From assembly GCA_015064355.1 (NCBI GenBank), contig SVSJ01000002.1, positions 54,327 through 118,326 of the forward strand: a stretch of DNA of 64,000 bases, in the 5' to 3' direction. Position 1 is the first letter of the stretch; each line of letters starts with the position of its first letter. The notes below the pieces were generated by a model. It saw only the letters and a program-made list of their open reading frames with translations. It was not told the DNA's origin and made no database searches. Made by a program: the position numbers and the translations under genes. Positions 25,129 to 33,920 of the stretch are shown piece after piece. This DNA is from Oscillospiraceae bacterium. Its GTDB lineage: Bacteria; Bacillota; Clostridia; Oscillospirales; CAG-272.

Positions 25129-26154
25129 TTAGATTTTGCCCATCAATTTGCTGATGTAGCGTATCTCCTCGCCAAACAGGGGATAAACGGAGCAAACTCC
25201 ATTTTCCCATACTGTGTCAACGGCGGTAAGCCTCATTCCGAAGGAGACACCCAGTTTTTCGTCTGCCACATCGCAAATGTCACCTATAAAGTAATCCTTG
25301 CCATATCTGGGTAAAGAGTCTGTGGCACACTCCGCACTTACAGCAAATCCTTCAGGGTTCTTCGCCAGCTTTTCCGCCCCACGTTTTTTGAGAGCTTTCG
25401 TGTAGTCCTCAGAGGTCGGAAAACCACCGGGTGCAATATCATCCGCCTTCACGAACATTTCTCTTTTGTCACGCCCTCCGCTGTTGTCCACAGTAACCAC
25501 AGTACCGTCCTTACCTTGCACATATGCAAAGTTTTTCATGGAGCTTCTGTCTATATCCATATTAATGGAGGTAATGTTGCCAAAGGACGACGAGAACACC
25601 GCCGCCTTTTCACCGGCAGTACGGTCCTCGCCCCTCACGATCCGAAAAACAGGAAGTCCTGTTTCGGGATCAGGCTTTACGGAATAAGATGCGCCGTAAG
25701 GTTTCAGCACCGAATATACCCATTCGGACAGGTTGTTCCACGAGTAGGTCAGATCCACCAAGTCGGAGATCATGACGCATTCGCCGATAGTCACATTTCC
25801 CTCGCCAAGGCAAGCAGCAACAGCAGAACTAACCGCCTCGGTCACAGTTCCGCTGTATACTCCACTTCCCTCCATTATCCTGTCCGCAAGAATACACTCA
25901 AGAAGTCGGCCGCCCATCTTGCATATTCCGTCCTCTTCTGTGGACAAATACTCCACTCTGCCACACTTTACTTCACCGTCAACAACTGAGGTGCAAACAT
26001 ATGCAGCATTCATAACCCGCTTGAGTAATGTTTCCGGGAAATGCAGGACAAAGGTGCCTGTTTCAAAAAATCTCTCATACCACACCACCGACGTGAATGA
26101 ATCTATGGGCCCGTCAAGCAGAGAGAAATCTTCTTTTAAAAAATAGAGCTCCAT
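25129..26154 (-). CDS. Siphovirus ReqiPepy6 Gp37-like tail protein
   Basis: 341 aa. The start MELYFLKEDF with FTSVVWYERFFETGTFVLHFP matches the Gp37-like family of siphovirus tail-tip proteins, which follow the distal tail protein in many Firmicutes prophages. The C-terminus carries the family's YGKDYFIGDICDV pattern. The ATG at 26154 was chosen because GAGGTGG precedes it; it starts nine bases after the previous stop. It is shorter than Tal proteins and has no visible peptidase domain. Confidence 0.75.
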   Translation of the reverse strand: MELYFLKEDFSLLDGPIDSFTSVVWYERFFETGTFVLHFPETLLKRVMNAAYVCTSVVDGEVKCGRVEYLSTEEDGICKMGGRLLECILADRIMEGSGVYSGTVTEAVSSAVAACLGEGNVTIGECVMISDLVDLTYSWNNLSEWVYSVLKPYGASYSVKPDPETGLPVFRIVRGEDRTAGEKAAVFSSSFGNITSINMDIDRSSMKNFAYVQGKDGTVVTVDNSGGRDKREMFVKADDIAPGGFPTSEDYTKALKKRGAEKLAKNPEGFAVSAECATDSLPRYGKDYFIGDICDVADEKLGVSFGMRLTAVDTVWENGVCSVYPLFGEEIRYISKLMGKI

Positions 26155-26162
26155 AGTCCACC

Positions 26163-27020
26163 TCACACACCGTAATACAGGGGTACGTATTCCACCTGTG
26201 CGTTAATGTATTCTTTCCCGGAGTCTGCATCCACCTTGATCGTTGACTGTCCGAGAGGTAAAGAGAAAAACGCGCTGTCTCTCATAAAGCTGAAGCATCT
26301 TTCTCCGTTTACAGTAATACACTTCTGCCCTTTTCGAGTGTCGATCACAAGCACATCTCCGTCTGCGAGAGCAAGATTTGTTTTAATGTAATCGTCACCG
26401 CAGGAAACTGTAGGATTAACAACAGAGCCACCTGTGGCAATCACTTTAACAATAATACCGCACTCCGTATCACCGGTGTTGTCCGCCACAGTATGATCCG
26501 TTGTCATTTTCAAGCCACCGGTTACCCCTGCCACCGCTGTTGTGGTAAGAGGGAAAGTAAATAATGGGGCAGTTTTGCGGAATGTGGAAGTCTTTTTCGC
26601 ACCGGAGCTAAAGAACACCGTCGGCGCCACAAAATTCAAGGTCACAACTGTAGGTGAATGTAATGTGTGACGGTCGAATTTCGGCTCCCCGCAAGGGATC
26701 ACCGTAATTCTTCTACTATCGCCGAAAAAGTCCACGATCAGCTCACCGTCCTCCCGGGGATCAAGCATAGAAATAAGCTTTCTGCGAAGACTCGCTGATT
26801 CTTCTCTGGAAATCTCGAAGGTAACAGCCAGCTCTCGCTCCGCAAATCTTCTTCTGACCGGGTAGCCACCGTCAATTGTGGCGTATGGGCTGATCTTTAC
26901 ATCAAGCTCCGTACAATCAAATCCCGCAAGCCCGCCCTCAAGAAGCTTTGCCGGGGAGTCGGGAGAGATCTCAAATGTCTTTCCCTTTGCTTTATATATA
27001 ATTTTGTATGTGTCGCTCAC
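26163..27020 (-). CDS. Phage distal tail protein (Dit-like)
   Basis: 285 aa. Its N-terminal beta-barrel pattern (YKIIYKAKGKTFEISPDSPAKLL, shown here in outline) and the middle FFGDSRRITVIPCGEPKFDR fit siphovirus distal tail proteins, which form the ring between tube and tip. The start is a GTG that overlaps the stop of the small upstream gene (GTGA), so it is translationally coupled. A tape measure gene would normally precede it and is absent. Confidence 0.72.
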   Translation of the reverse strand: MSDTYKIIYKAKGKTFEISPDSPAKLLEGGLAGFDCTELDVKISPYATIDGGYPVRRRFAERELAVTFEISREESASLRRKLISMLDPREDGELIVDFFGDSRRITVIPCGEPKFDRHTLHSPTVVTLNFVAPTVFFSSGAKKTSTFRKTAPLFTFPLTTTAVAGVTGGLKMTTDHTVADNTGDTECGIIVKVIATGGSVVNPTVSCGDDYIKTNLALADGDVLVIDTRKGQKCITVNGERCFSFMRDSAFFSLPLGQSTIKVDADSGKEYINAQVEYVPLYYGV

Positions 27021-27160
27021 AATCTGAAGATCGCCTCGCTTTCACGTCTCTTTTTCTTTGCCAATCGGTAAGGAGATTCCTCCTCTGCCCTTGGCGCTTT
27101 CTTTCTCGCCATCGCCTTTGTCGAGAGATAGCGGGCTGCTTTTTCACTCATTTTCGTCAT
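27017..27160 (-). CDS. Small basic protein in the tail-chaperone position
   Basis: 47 aa, starting MTKMSEKAARYL and rich in Lys/Arg (MARKKAPR, LAKKKRRE). The start overlaps the preceding stop (ATGA) and its stop overlaps the next start (GTGA), which strongly suggests real translation. Its position matches the second tail-assembly chaperone frame of siphoviruses, usually made by a -1 frameshift. No convincing slippery heptamer is seen at the junction, so reinitiation is more likely. Function unknown. Confidence 0.6.
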   Translation of the reverse strand: MTKMSEKAARYLSTKAMARKKAPRAEEESPYRLAKKKRRESEAIFRL

Positions 27161-27480
27161 CGGAGTGCCTCCAGGGATACTCTGAGGCGAGAAAACTCAT
27201 CCACCTGGGCGCAAAGAAATGAAATAAAGCACACATATGCGGCTATATGCTCTTCTGCGCTATCTTGCTTTCCGCAAATAATGCCGCCGGCGCCGTTGCC
27301 GAAAACTGTGTCAAAAAACTCCTTCACATCTACGCAAGTACTGTGGTTGTGGCCGTTTTCATCCCTCTCGTTCATAGCGCGACTGAGCTTTTCAAGGCCG
27401 CGGCTTACATTAGCGTAGCAATTTTCTTCAGTTATGTTAAAGGGAAAGCTTCTTCCCTTGTAATTCCATATTTTCTCCAT
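27157..27480 (-). CDS. Probable tail assembly chaperone (DUF6673-like)
   Basis: 107 aa, mostly helical and acidic (KIWNYKGRSFPFNI, then EENCYANVSRGLEKLSRAM-type helices). It follows the tail tube gene, where siphoviruses encode the chaperone that coats the tape measure. The ATG at 27480 has GGAGG seven bases upstream. The assignment rests on position and size, and a chaperone without a tape measure client would be odd. Confidence 0.55.
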   Translation of the reverse strand: MEKIWNYKGRSFPFNITEENCYANVSRGLEKLSRAMNERDENGHNHSTCVDVKEFFDTVFGNGAGGIICGKQDSAEEHIAAYVCFISFLCAQVDEFSRLRVSLEALR

Positions 27481-27494
27481 AATTATTCCTCCGA

Positions 27495-27968
27495 TCACTC
27501 TGTAAAAGTCCCTGTGGAGCTGATAAACTGCCCAATGGTGAGCTCGCCGTTTGCTATAAGTCTGCCTCTGATCTTCAGAGACTCTGCCCCCTCACCGCAA
27601 TTTTCAGGACATACCGAATAAGCACGAACGTACGCCCTATACACACCCGGAAGCACTTCGTTGAAAAAGTCCACCGTCATGATCTCAACCGCGCCCTCTT
27701 TTCCGAAAAGCTCCTCGTTTGCGATTCTGTTTAACTTATCAATTGCAGCCGAGCCTTTCACAAGCTCCGCTTCGTAAACTATCTCCGAAGAGTAGCCGTC
27801 GATGTCTCCTCGCAAGTCTTCCTCGTGATAATATCTGCGGTATACTTCCTGTGGATTTTTCTTTTCTTCAAATCTCAAAAATCCCTCTCCAACCGGGGTC
27901 CACAAGGGAGTTTTATCACCTCCCACCCCCACAAAATACTGTCTGTCGTATCTGCTTATTTCCGACAT
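27495..27968 (-). CDS. Phage major tail tube protein
   Basis: 157 aa, starting MSEISRYDRQYFVGVGG with WTPVGEG soon after. The size, a beta-rich fold with an internal YSSEIVYEAEL strand, and the end GELTIGQFISSTGTFTE match siphovirus tail tube proteins of Firmicutes phages. The ATG is one base after the previous stop, with GAGG eight bases upstream. It would polymerise into the tail lumen tube, whose length is normally set by the tape measure. Confidence 0.7.
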   Translation of the reverse strand: MSEISRYDRQYFVGVGGDKTPLWTPVGEGFLRFEEKKNPQEVYRRYYHEEDLRGDIDGYSSEIVYEAELVKGSAAIDKLNRIANEELFGKEGAVEIMTVDFFNEVLPGVYRAYVRAYSVCPENCGEGAESLKIRGRLIANGELTIGQFISSTGTFTE

Positions 27969-27969
27969 A

Positions 27970-28362
27970 TTATTCACCTCTTCTTTTCAGGTATCTCAGC
28001 TTGCAGGTGACGCTGTATTCCTCGCTTCCGTCCTTGTAGACCTTTGCCTTCTGTGCCCCTTTTACCATAAGCACTTCAGCTCCTGCTTCGGGAAACGGTG
28101 TTTTCTTGACGTAATCCGCAAGACAGGAATAATTCTTTAAAACCACAAGCCTGTCACCTGCGGATTCGCCGGGGCATCGCGAGCGGATTTCAAACTCCAC
28201 CGCCACGACCCGATCTCCGTTCACGTACTGCTTACATAGCTCGGTTTTGCCTGTCAGAAATATTGCGAAGGCACCCTCTCGCCAAACCTCCGGCATGAAC
28301 ACACCCACACCGGAGCCGCCAAGGTACTCGCACAGAGTTTCCATCATTTTGTTATCGTTCAT
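27970..28362 (-). CDS. Phage tail completion/minor capsid protein
   Basis: 130 aa. The pattern LTGKTELCKQYVNGDRVVAVEFEIR resembles tail terminator or completion proteins (minor capsid protein 2 families) that lie between the connector genes and the tube gene. GGGAGG is five bases before the ATG. The assignment is mainly positional. Confidence 0.5.
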   Translation of the reverse strand: MNDNKMMETLCEYLGGSGVGVFMPEVWREGAFAIFLTGKTELCKQYVNGDRVVAVEFEIRSRCPGESAGDRLVVLKNYSCLADYVKKTPFPEAGAEVLMVKGAQKAKVYKDGSEEYSVTCKLRYLKRRGE

Positions 28363-28374
28363 ATAAGCCTCCCA

Positions 28375-28737
28375 TCATACAAGCTTTAATTTGATGTGAG
28401 AAAGGCTTTTCGTTACATCGTCGAAATAACCCGCCTCTGCCACACGCATTACCTTTTTGCTTCCGTCTGAATCAGTGATAACGCACAGGTCGCCGTCCTT
28501 GTATTCAGGGAAGCTGACTTCCGTACCCGATTGATCTGTGCATTTGCTTACCGAGGGAAAGAAATACAATGTGGCGCCGCCGGAGCTCACCCCTTCAGGC
28601 TCATTTGCCGAAATTCGGCGGATCATAACGGAAGACAGAGCATAGCTTTCATATTCCGCCAAATATCCTCGGTCAGCACCGTCGCCCATGAGCTTTCTGT
28701 ACTCTGCCACATAGGAGAGCATTCTTTCAAAACTCAT
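28375..28737 (-). CDS. Phage head-tail/minor capsid protein
   Basis: 120 aa. Helical N-terminus (ERMLSYVAEYRKLM), then beta-rich (ATLYFFPSVSKC, DGDLCVITDSDGSKKVMRV). The position corresponds to head-closure or minor capsid protein genes. GAGGTGA precedes the ATG. No family can be named with confidence. Confidence 0.5.
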   Translation of the reverse strand: MSFERMLSYVAEYRKLMGDGADRGYLAEYESYALSSVMIRRISANEPEGVSSGGATLYFFPSVSKCTDQSGTEVSFPEYKDGDLCVITDSDGSKKVMRVAEAGYFDDVTKSLSHIKLKLV

Positions 28738-28746
28738 TATATCACC

Positions 28747-29031
28747 TCAGATCCATCTTGTAAGGAGTCCGCATTTCATAAGTCTGGCGATAGCAGTCGG
28801 ACAAATCTCCTGGCCGCCGCAGGTAACTGTCTGTGGATCAGCATAGGTTACACTTGCATCTCCCAAGGATTCACGCTTAACAGCACCTGCGCCTGACGTC
28901 ATAAACTGAAGCTGCTCTTCTGCCGCATAGGCAAATTCTACCTGCTGCTCCCCGGTCATCATTTCTATTGTTTTAGGATAGATGAGGGAAAGAAGTATAT
29001 CTTCCCCTCGTCTGTCATTGGTGCCACTCAT
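28747..29031 (-). CDS. Phage head-tail connector-like protein
   Basis: 94 aa, directly after the capsid gene. It is helical (DILLSLIYPKTIEMMTGEQQ) with a short cysteine-containing C-terminus (CGGQEICPTAIARLMKCGLL). Small helical proteins here are usually head-tail adaptors. The ATG at 29031 has AGGTG about six bases upstream. The assignment is positional. Confidence 0.5.
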   Translation of the reverse strand: MSGTNDRRGEDILLSLIYPKTIEMMTGEQQVEFAYAAEEQLQFMTSGAGAVKRESLGDASVTYADPQTVTCGGQEICPTAIARLMKCGLLTRWI

Positions 29032-29045
29032 ATGTTTCACCTACA

Positions 29046-30140
29046 TCAGCCCAAATATCGAACTGCAAGCTCAGGATAAATGGTCTTGAATGCATAGAGA
29101 ACGTCCATAGAGAGCATTTCGCGCTTGTACTTCATGTCGTAGCCTCTTACCACACGGAGAGCGATACCGTTGTATGTAGTAACATAAGATTCAACTCCCG
29201 CAGGTGCCTGAAGAGGACGAGTGATAAACGCAAACGCATCGGGATGGAACACCAGGTTTGCCGCGTGATTACCTACCGCAGCTACCTTTGCATCTGATGT
29301 TGCAGTAACAGCAGGATATACAGTAACTGTAATCTTTGAGCCGGATACCACACCGTCTCTTGTGCAAGTATGAGGCTTACCGTCAATAATGAGAACATCA
29401 CCCTTTACAAGCGCACCTTCACCTGTAAAGTTAAGATTGATTGTCTCAAAATTGAATGCAGCAGATGCAAGAGTAAGGGTAAGGCCGTCTGCAGTTGTCT
29501 CGTGATTGCAGATAGCCTGAGACATGTAGTTCTCAATACCGAACACCTTGCCGATCGCACCTGTGCGGAGAGCAGAGCTGGAACCGCACTTTTCAGCATT
29601 AACGATAGCGGGAACCTGCTTGAGATAAGATGTTGCAAGAGGGCTCCAGATCGCACGGCGAGTGCCTGCGGGAACCTTCTGCATATCGAGAGCATAGGAT
29701 GCCTGAGCGATATCGTTAAGACCTGCAGGGGTCTTGCCTGCCTCACCGGCGATATTCGGAATGTCCTTGTAAAGTGCAAGGCCTTCCGCGTTGATCTTCT
29801 CTGCAAGAGCTGCAGCCGCAGGCTCAATGAACATTCTTACAACAGAGTCAAAATCGCACGCAGCTTCGATCGCGCCGACCTGCATGTCAACTGTTGCAAG
29901 GTGGTCGAGAGTCACGTCAATGGTGTCCTTCTGCAAATCTTCCGCATTAACACCGGTAGTCGCGTCAAATTCTGTTGCGGTGAGCTTCACGGGACAACGT
30001 ACGGATACGGTGTCACCCTGCTTTGCCGCATAGCCTTCGATGTTCTCCTTATAAACGAGATTGGGGAACACCAGATTATCGATCAGTCTGGGCAGAGCCT
30101 CTCTTGCGATCTGCTTAACTGAAATATCAAATTTTGCCAC
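29046..30140 (-). CDS. Major capsid protein, P22 coat-like
   Basis: 364 aa. The N-terminus (VKQIAREALPRLIDNLVFPNLV) and the IEGYAAKQGDTVSVR strand match P22 gp5-type coat proteins, which have the HK97 fold with an inserted domain (around residues 230-290 here). The start is a GTG with TTAGG nine bases upstream. The gene sits after the longest gap in the operon (112 bases), which contains a direct repeat. No separate maturation protease is encoded, in keeping with P22-type assembly. Confidence 0.85.
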   Translation of the reverse strand: MAKFDISVKQIAREALPRLIDNLVFPNLVYKENIEGYAAKQGDTVSVRCPVKLTATEFDATTGVNAEDLQKDTIDVTLDHLATVDMQVGAIEAACDFDSVVRMFIEPAAAALAEKINAEGLALYKDIPNIAGEAGKTPAGLNDIAQASYALDMQKVPAGTRRAIWSPLATSYLKQVPAIVNAEKCGSSSALRTGAIGKVFGIENYMSQAICNHETTADGLTLTLASAAFNFETINLNFTGEGALVKGDVLIIDGKPHTCTRDGVVSGSKITVTVYPAVTATSDAKVAAVGNHAANLVFHPDAFAFITRPLQAPAGVESYVTTYNGIALRVVRGYDMKYKREMLSMDVLYAFKTIYPELAVRYLG

Positions 30141-30170
30141 TTGTTTTTACCTAACCTTTCGTTTTGTTTA

Positions 30171-30248
30171 GTTTTTCTTTTTCTGCGCATTTTCGAGGAC
30201 TGTTCCTTACACATTACGCTAACACGTCCGTTTTCCTTTTTCTGCGCA
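30171..30248 (-). repeat. Direct repeat in the leader of the capsid gene
   Basis: Two 19-base copies with one mismatch (30171-30189 and 30230-30248), TGCGCAGAAAAAGGAAAAC on the minus strand, 59 bases apart. They fill most of the only real intergenic gap of the operon. Confidence 0.7.
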
Positions 30249-30252
30249 ATCT

Positions 30253-30690
30253 TTAGATTTGTTTGATCTGCTTGTAGTAGTCAGCGTCACTCATTGAATC
30301 GGGGTCAATGCTTTCCTTTTCGTGGCGCATACCTGTTCTGATTCGCTGACCCATTGCAGCAGAGGCAAATCCGTTCTGCTTTACTTCAAAGAGGTAGGGA
30401 TCACTTTCGCGAAGGGCAGAAAGCTGTTCGGAAATTCCGCTGACCCCGTCCTCATCCACCGTGACCGCGCTCATATCAATGATCTTTGCCACAAGACCAC
30501 GGTTTTTCACCCCTGCCCGGTCAAGCTCACGCTCAAGTGCAGAGGCGCATCTGATCCCCCTGATCTGTTCCTCATAGGACTGGCGGATCTCGCGGACGTC
30601 GCCCACCTCAAGGCCAAGCTCACCCGCTTTAATCAAAAATTCATCGTATGACAGCTTTCCGTCCCCGAAGAGCTTTGAAAAATCAGCCAT
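30253..30690 (-). CDS. Phage scaffold protein (GP20-like)
   Basis: 145 aa, helical and charged. The pattern ISEQLSALRESDPYLFE and the end YYKQIKQI are typical of GP20-like minor structural/scaffold proteins encoded directly before the capsid gene. It would guide shell assembly and leave the mature head. GGAGGGG precedes the ATG, which overlaps the portal stop by eight bases. Confidence 0.7.
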   Translation of the reverse strand: MADFSKLFGDGKLSYDEFLIKAGELGLEVGDVREIRQSYEEQIRGIRCASALERELDRAGVKNRGLVAKIIDMSAVTVDEDGVSGISEQLSALRESDPYLFEVKQNGFASAAMGQRIRTGMRHEKESIDPDSMSDADYYKQIKQI

Positions 30691-32065
30691 TTATATCCCC
30701 TCCGATCCACTTTGCGCGGTATTCCTCAACAGTAATAACTCCCGCTTCAAGCTCGGAGAGATCTCTTGCTCTCTGGCTGTCGGTGTCGTTCCAGTAGGAA
30801 TCGTCAAAGGTTACTGAGATCACCGCATTTTTGTCAATAGGGAGGGAGTAAACCTCAGCCCCACACCACAAGAGCGCTTTCACAACACCTTTCAGGAATG
30901 TGGCCAGATTCTTCTGATGCTTTGACGCATTCTGGCGCATATCCTGTCTTTCACCCATGTACTGTGTTGCGGTAAGTCTTACCCTGCCTCCTACGTCACC
31001 AAAAGTATAATGGTGAGTGCCGAGACCGCATCTGAATGACAGATAGTTAAGCTGGCACTGGACCGCATCTGCATTTTCCTCGGTTCGGAGCTCGGGATTA
31101 TGCTCGGTTATCATAGGGTGATCCGCGAAATCCGAGTCGCCAATTGTCACAAACAGCTGCTGTGCAACGTCGTCGGGAGTGAACACGTTACCGTACTCAT
31201 CACGGTTGACCAGCGTTTGGTTAATAAACACCTTCTTGCCCCCAAGCTTGATGTCACGGCAGAAATTATTGAACGCCAGGTCAACACCCTTCAGACAGTC
31301 CACAGCATCGGCAAACACAGAAACCCCAAGGCCAACTGATGAGTCGATATTGTTCTGAATATTCGGAGTCATTATTGCAAACAGCGGAACGGTTGACATA
31401 GTGTGTATCACACCGGTGCACTGACCGGGGCATACATCGGATTTCACCAGCTTGCCGTTCTCCCTCACATAAAACTCGTTTACAATAACGTAACCGTCCT
31501 CCTCCAGACAGTGAAGCTCAAGGTAAATGTAATCCTCACCCCTCCACTTGCCCTCGGAAACAAAGGCAGCCTCGGTTATCTTGCCGTTTTGCACGCTTAA
31601 GGGAATAATGTGCGATGCATCCACATACTCGAAAGATACGCCACCGCCCTCTCCGGGCCTAATAACGCCATCTTCGTCTTCAACACCGGTGATTCTGAGT
31701 ATTACAGCACCGCTGCCGAGCGCAAAGCTCTTCTCAATAAGTCTGTTGGCGTTGCCAAAAAAGTCCGTCTCGCCAAAAATCTGTGCGACAAACTTGCCAC
31801 CCTCCTCGTCAGATACTGCGACAGACGTGCGGTCGTTAAGCAGGAGCGACGCCCAGTCCTCGCATATTTTCTTTGCCATATTCATTCGATACAGCTCACG
31901 GCGAATCAGCCTGCCGCCGGCGCCGTTTTCTGTGAATTCGTGAAAAGATCTGTTGTAGCCTTTCCACCAAGATTCCCATTCGTCGATCTTCGAGTAATAC
32001 GCCGTATTCGCTGCATTTGCGCCGTACCTCTCGGCAATGATCGACAGTATTTCTTCTCCTATCAT
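30683..32065 (-). CDS. Phage portal protein
   Basis: 460 aa. The WESWWKGYNRSFHEF start region and the FNNFCRDIKLGGKKVF segment near residue 270 are typical of SPP1-type portal proteins, and it directly follows the large terminase. Twelve copies would form the DNA entry ring of the head. The ATG at 32065 has AAGGAGG four bases upstream; a longer start includes the ribosome site. The scaffold gene follows directly; no MuF-type minor head protein lies between them. Confidence 0.85.
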   Translation of the reverse strand: MIGEEILSIIAERYGANAANTAYYSKIDEWESWWKGYNRSFHEFTENGAGGRLIRRELYRMNMAKKICEDWASLLLNDRTSVAVSDEEGGKFVAQIFGETDFFGNANRLIEKSFALGSGAVILRITGVEDEDGVIRPGEGGGVSFEYVDASHIIPLSVQNGKITEAAFVSEGKWRGEDYIYLELHCLEEDGYVIVNEFYVRENGKLVKSDVCPGQCTGVIHTMSTVPLFAIMTPNIQNNIDSSVGLGVSVFADAVDCLKGVDLAFNNFCRDIKLGGKKVFINQTLVNRDEYGNVFTPDDVAQQLFVTIGDSDFADHPMITEHNPELRTEENADAVQCQLNYLSFRCGLGTHHYTFGDVGGRVRLTATQYMGERQDMRQNASKHQKNLATFLKGVVKALLWCGAEVYSLPIDKNAVISVTFDDSYWNDTDSQRARDLSELEAGVITVEEYRAKWIGGDING

Positions 32066-32093
32066 TTTTCCTCCTTGATTTAACAAAAAATGT

Positions 32094-33485
32094 CTACTTG
32101 ATCTTTCCCATATAGCGCTCGATGGAGTACTCCATTGCGTCCAGTATGTCTATATCGGAGGTGAAGTTGTCAAGCCTCTTATCCCCCGCCGACTTTTCAT
32201 CCCAAACAGCCCCCGAGAGACCGTCGCGCAAAAGCACGCAGTCCTTGTGAATGCGGAACTTGCCCGCTGACATAAGGGATGTAACAAAGGCGATCCTGTC
32301 GGCAATTGGCCTCTTTGCAGAATCCATAACCACGGTCCCTGCAAATTCCTCGGACAAATGCCGCCTGAGCCCGTTTATCAGATATTGGGCCTCGCTGTCG
32401 GCGAAAATATACTTGATACGCACATTCTGCCAAACGGATCTGATACGTCTGAGAAAAGCCGAAAGCTCACGGTTTATCCTACCCGAGTCAATCTCGCCCT
32501 TCCCCCCAGCCACAGCGTGCTCTGCCAGAATGACGACCCCTCCGTAGCCACCCTCGCCCCTAAGCATAGCAGTAGCAACAAAGGTGGTTTTGGACCTGTT
32601 TCCGCCAAAGTCCACCCCCACGGTTACAAATTCAATGCTGTCAGGATCAACCATTTCCACAGTAAACGAGGCGGGATCATCTGCGAATTTTCTATAGATT
32701 AGTCCCTCTGCGGCGCATCGTTCACCGAGAATGTCCCTCCTGTACCACACCGATTCACGGTCATACTGACAGACGATCTGTCGCACTAGCTCTTCCTCTA
32801 TGACAGGATTGTCATGGATCGTGAAATGAGCGTAATTGTAGTACCACTCACCCTCAACTGTGGGAAACTTGTCAATGTAGTCGCTGTAAATAAAATGATT
32901 TGGAGACGACGGGTTCAGATCCCAGAACACCCGACGGTCACGTGCGGCAAGCTGTCGGTTGAAAGCCTCTTTAATGAAGCTGTCCGAATGGAGATTGATC
33001 TCCGTAGCGATCCACATACCGTATGAATTACCTCTGATACGCTTAAATGAGTCAGAATTTTTGCCCCCGGAGAATATAACAATGCGCTCGCCTGCTTTGG
33101 TATTTACCCGTAACGCCTCGTTTCCTCGGTATCTGGTCCAGGCGCACCGCCCTTCAAAAATGTGCTCAAGCCCCAGTCCGTTGCATTCTCCGATATTCAG
33201 CTTTGCGTTTCCGAGAGTCGAGCCGGTTGCCAGGTGCAATCTGTCAGGAGAGCTTTCGAGAAGCGCGGCGAAAACGAAAACGTTATCAATGGTCTTTCCT
33301 GCTCGCACCGCCCCTTCAGCCACGTTTACTGTAGACCTGTAAGCGCGCTTCATATATTCCCGGTGCTTCTTGCCGAACACATATCCTCCGCCGTTTTTCA
33401 CGTTTTCACGGTTTTCGCCACCCACCGCGTGCCCACCCATCTGCTTCTCTGACGTCATCCTTTTTGTATTATCCCTGCCGCTCAT
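32094..33485 (-). CDS. Terminase large subunit (PBSX family)
   Basis: 463 aa. The ATPase part has a Walker A variant EGAVRAGKT (about residues 57-65) and a Walker B region around YGMWIATEINL. The nuclease part has catalytic acidic residues in VGVDFGG (about 290), IFADSEA (about 360) and DILDAMEY near the end. It would pump DNA into the prohead and cut it. The family commonly drives headful packaging. The ATG overlaps the small subunit stop and has GGAGG six bases upstream. Confidence 0.9.
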   Translation of the reverse strand: MSGRDNTKRMTSEKQMGGHAVGGENRENVKNGGGYVFGKKHREYMKRAYRSTVNVAEGAVRAGKTIDNVFVFAALLESSPDRLHLATGSTLGNAKLNIGECNGLGLEHIFEGRCAWTRYRGNEALRVNTKAGERIVIFSGGKNSDSFKRIRGNSYGMWIATEINLHSDSFIKEAFNRQLAARDRRVFWDLNPSSPNHFIYSDYIDKFPTVEGEWYYNYAHFTIHDNPVIEEELVRQIVCQYDRESVWYRRDILGERCAAEGLIYRKFADDPASFTVEMVDPDSIEFVTVGVDFGGNRSKTTFVATAMLRGEGGYGGVVILAEHAVAGGKGEIDSGRINRELSAFLRRIRSVWQNVRIKYIFADSEAQYLINGLRRHLSEEFAGTVVMDSAKRPIADRIAFVTSLMSAGKFRIHKDCVLLRDGLSGAVWDEKSAGDKRLDNFTSDIDILDAMEYSIERYMGKIK

Positions 33486-33889
33486 CAGTCGCCTCCGAAA
33501 ATATCCCGCCTTACAGCTTCGATCTCCGGATCTGTGTAGACCCGACCTTGACTGTGGCTCGAGGCTGCCTGCTTTTTATTCCATATGTCGAAATAAAGTT
33601 TGATAGCCTGCATATTCCCCTCTTTAGCGCTTTCCAGAAGTGAGTTCCAGATGTACGGTGCGTCTGCCTGTGCAAATCCGCTGGCCAAAGCTGATGCGTA
33701 TTCGGAGAATCTTCCCATTCTGACCCAGGAAGTGAATTCCTCCTCGTCAACTCCGTTTTCCGCCAGGATCTCCGAAACAGGCTTACCGCCACGCACCATT
33801 GCGTAAGCAACGGCCGCCTGCTTTTCGGTTACTCCGTATTCCTTAAGCTCGACTTCTGCGGCGCTTGAATGATTATCTGTTATCTCCAC
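33485..33889 (-). CDS. Terminase small subunit-like protein
   Basis: 134 aa. A helix-turn-helix-like N-terminus (TEKQAAVAYAMVRGGKPVSEIL) is followed by FTSWVRMGRFSEY, the pattern of phBC6A51-type small terminases. The start is a GTG at 33889, six bases after AAAGGAGG. An upstream ATG at 33919 is excluded because it would lie before the transcription start of the only good promoter. It would recognise the packaging site. Confidence 0.72.
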   Translation of the reverse strand: MEITDNHSSAAEVELKEYGVTEKQAAVAYAMVRGGKPVSEILAENGVDEEEFTSWVRMGRFSEYASALASGFAQADAPYIWNSLLESAKEGNMQAIKLYFDIWNKKQAASSHSQGRVYTDPEIEAVRRDIFGGD

Positions 33890-33920
33890 CCGTTTCCTCC
33901 TTTCTCTCTGCCGCGTCATT

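Noticed and set aside
27140..27175. Programmed -1 frameshift joining the tail chaperone and the 47-aa gene
   Set aside because: No convincing slippery heptamer is in the overlap; an ATGA coupling explains the layout better.
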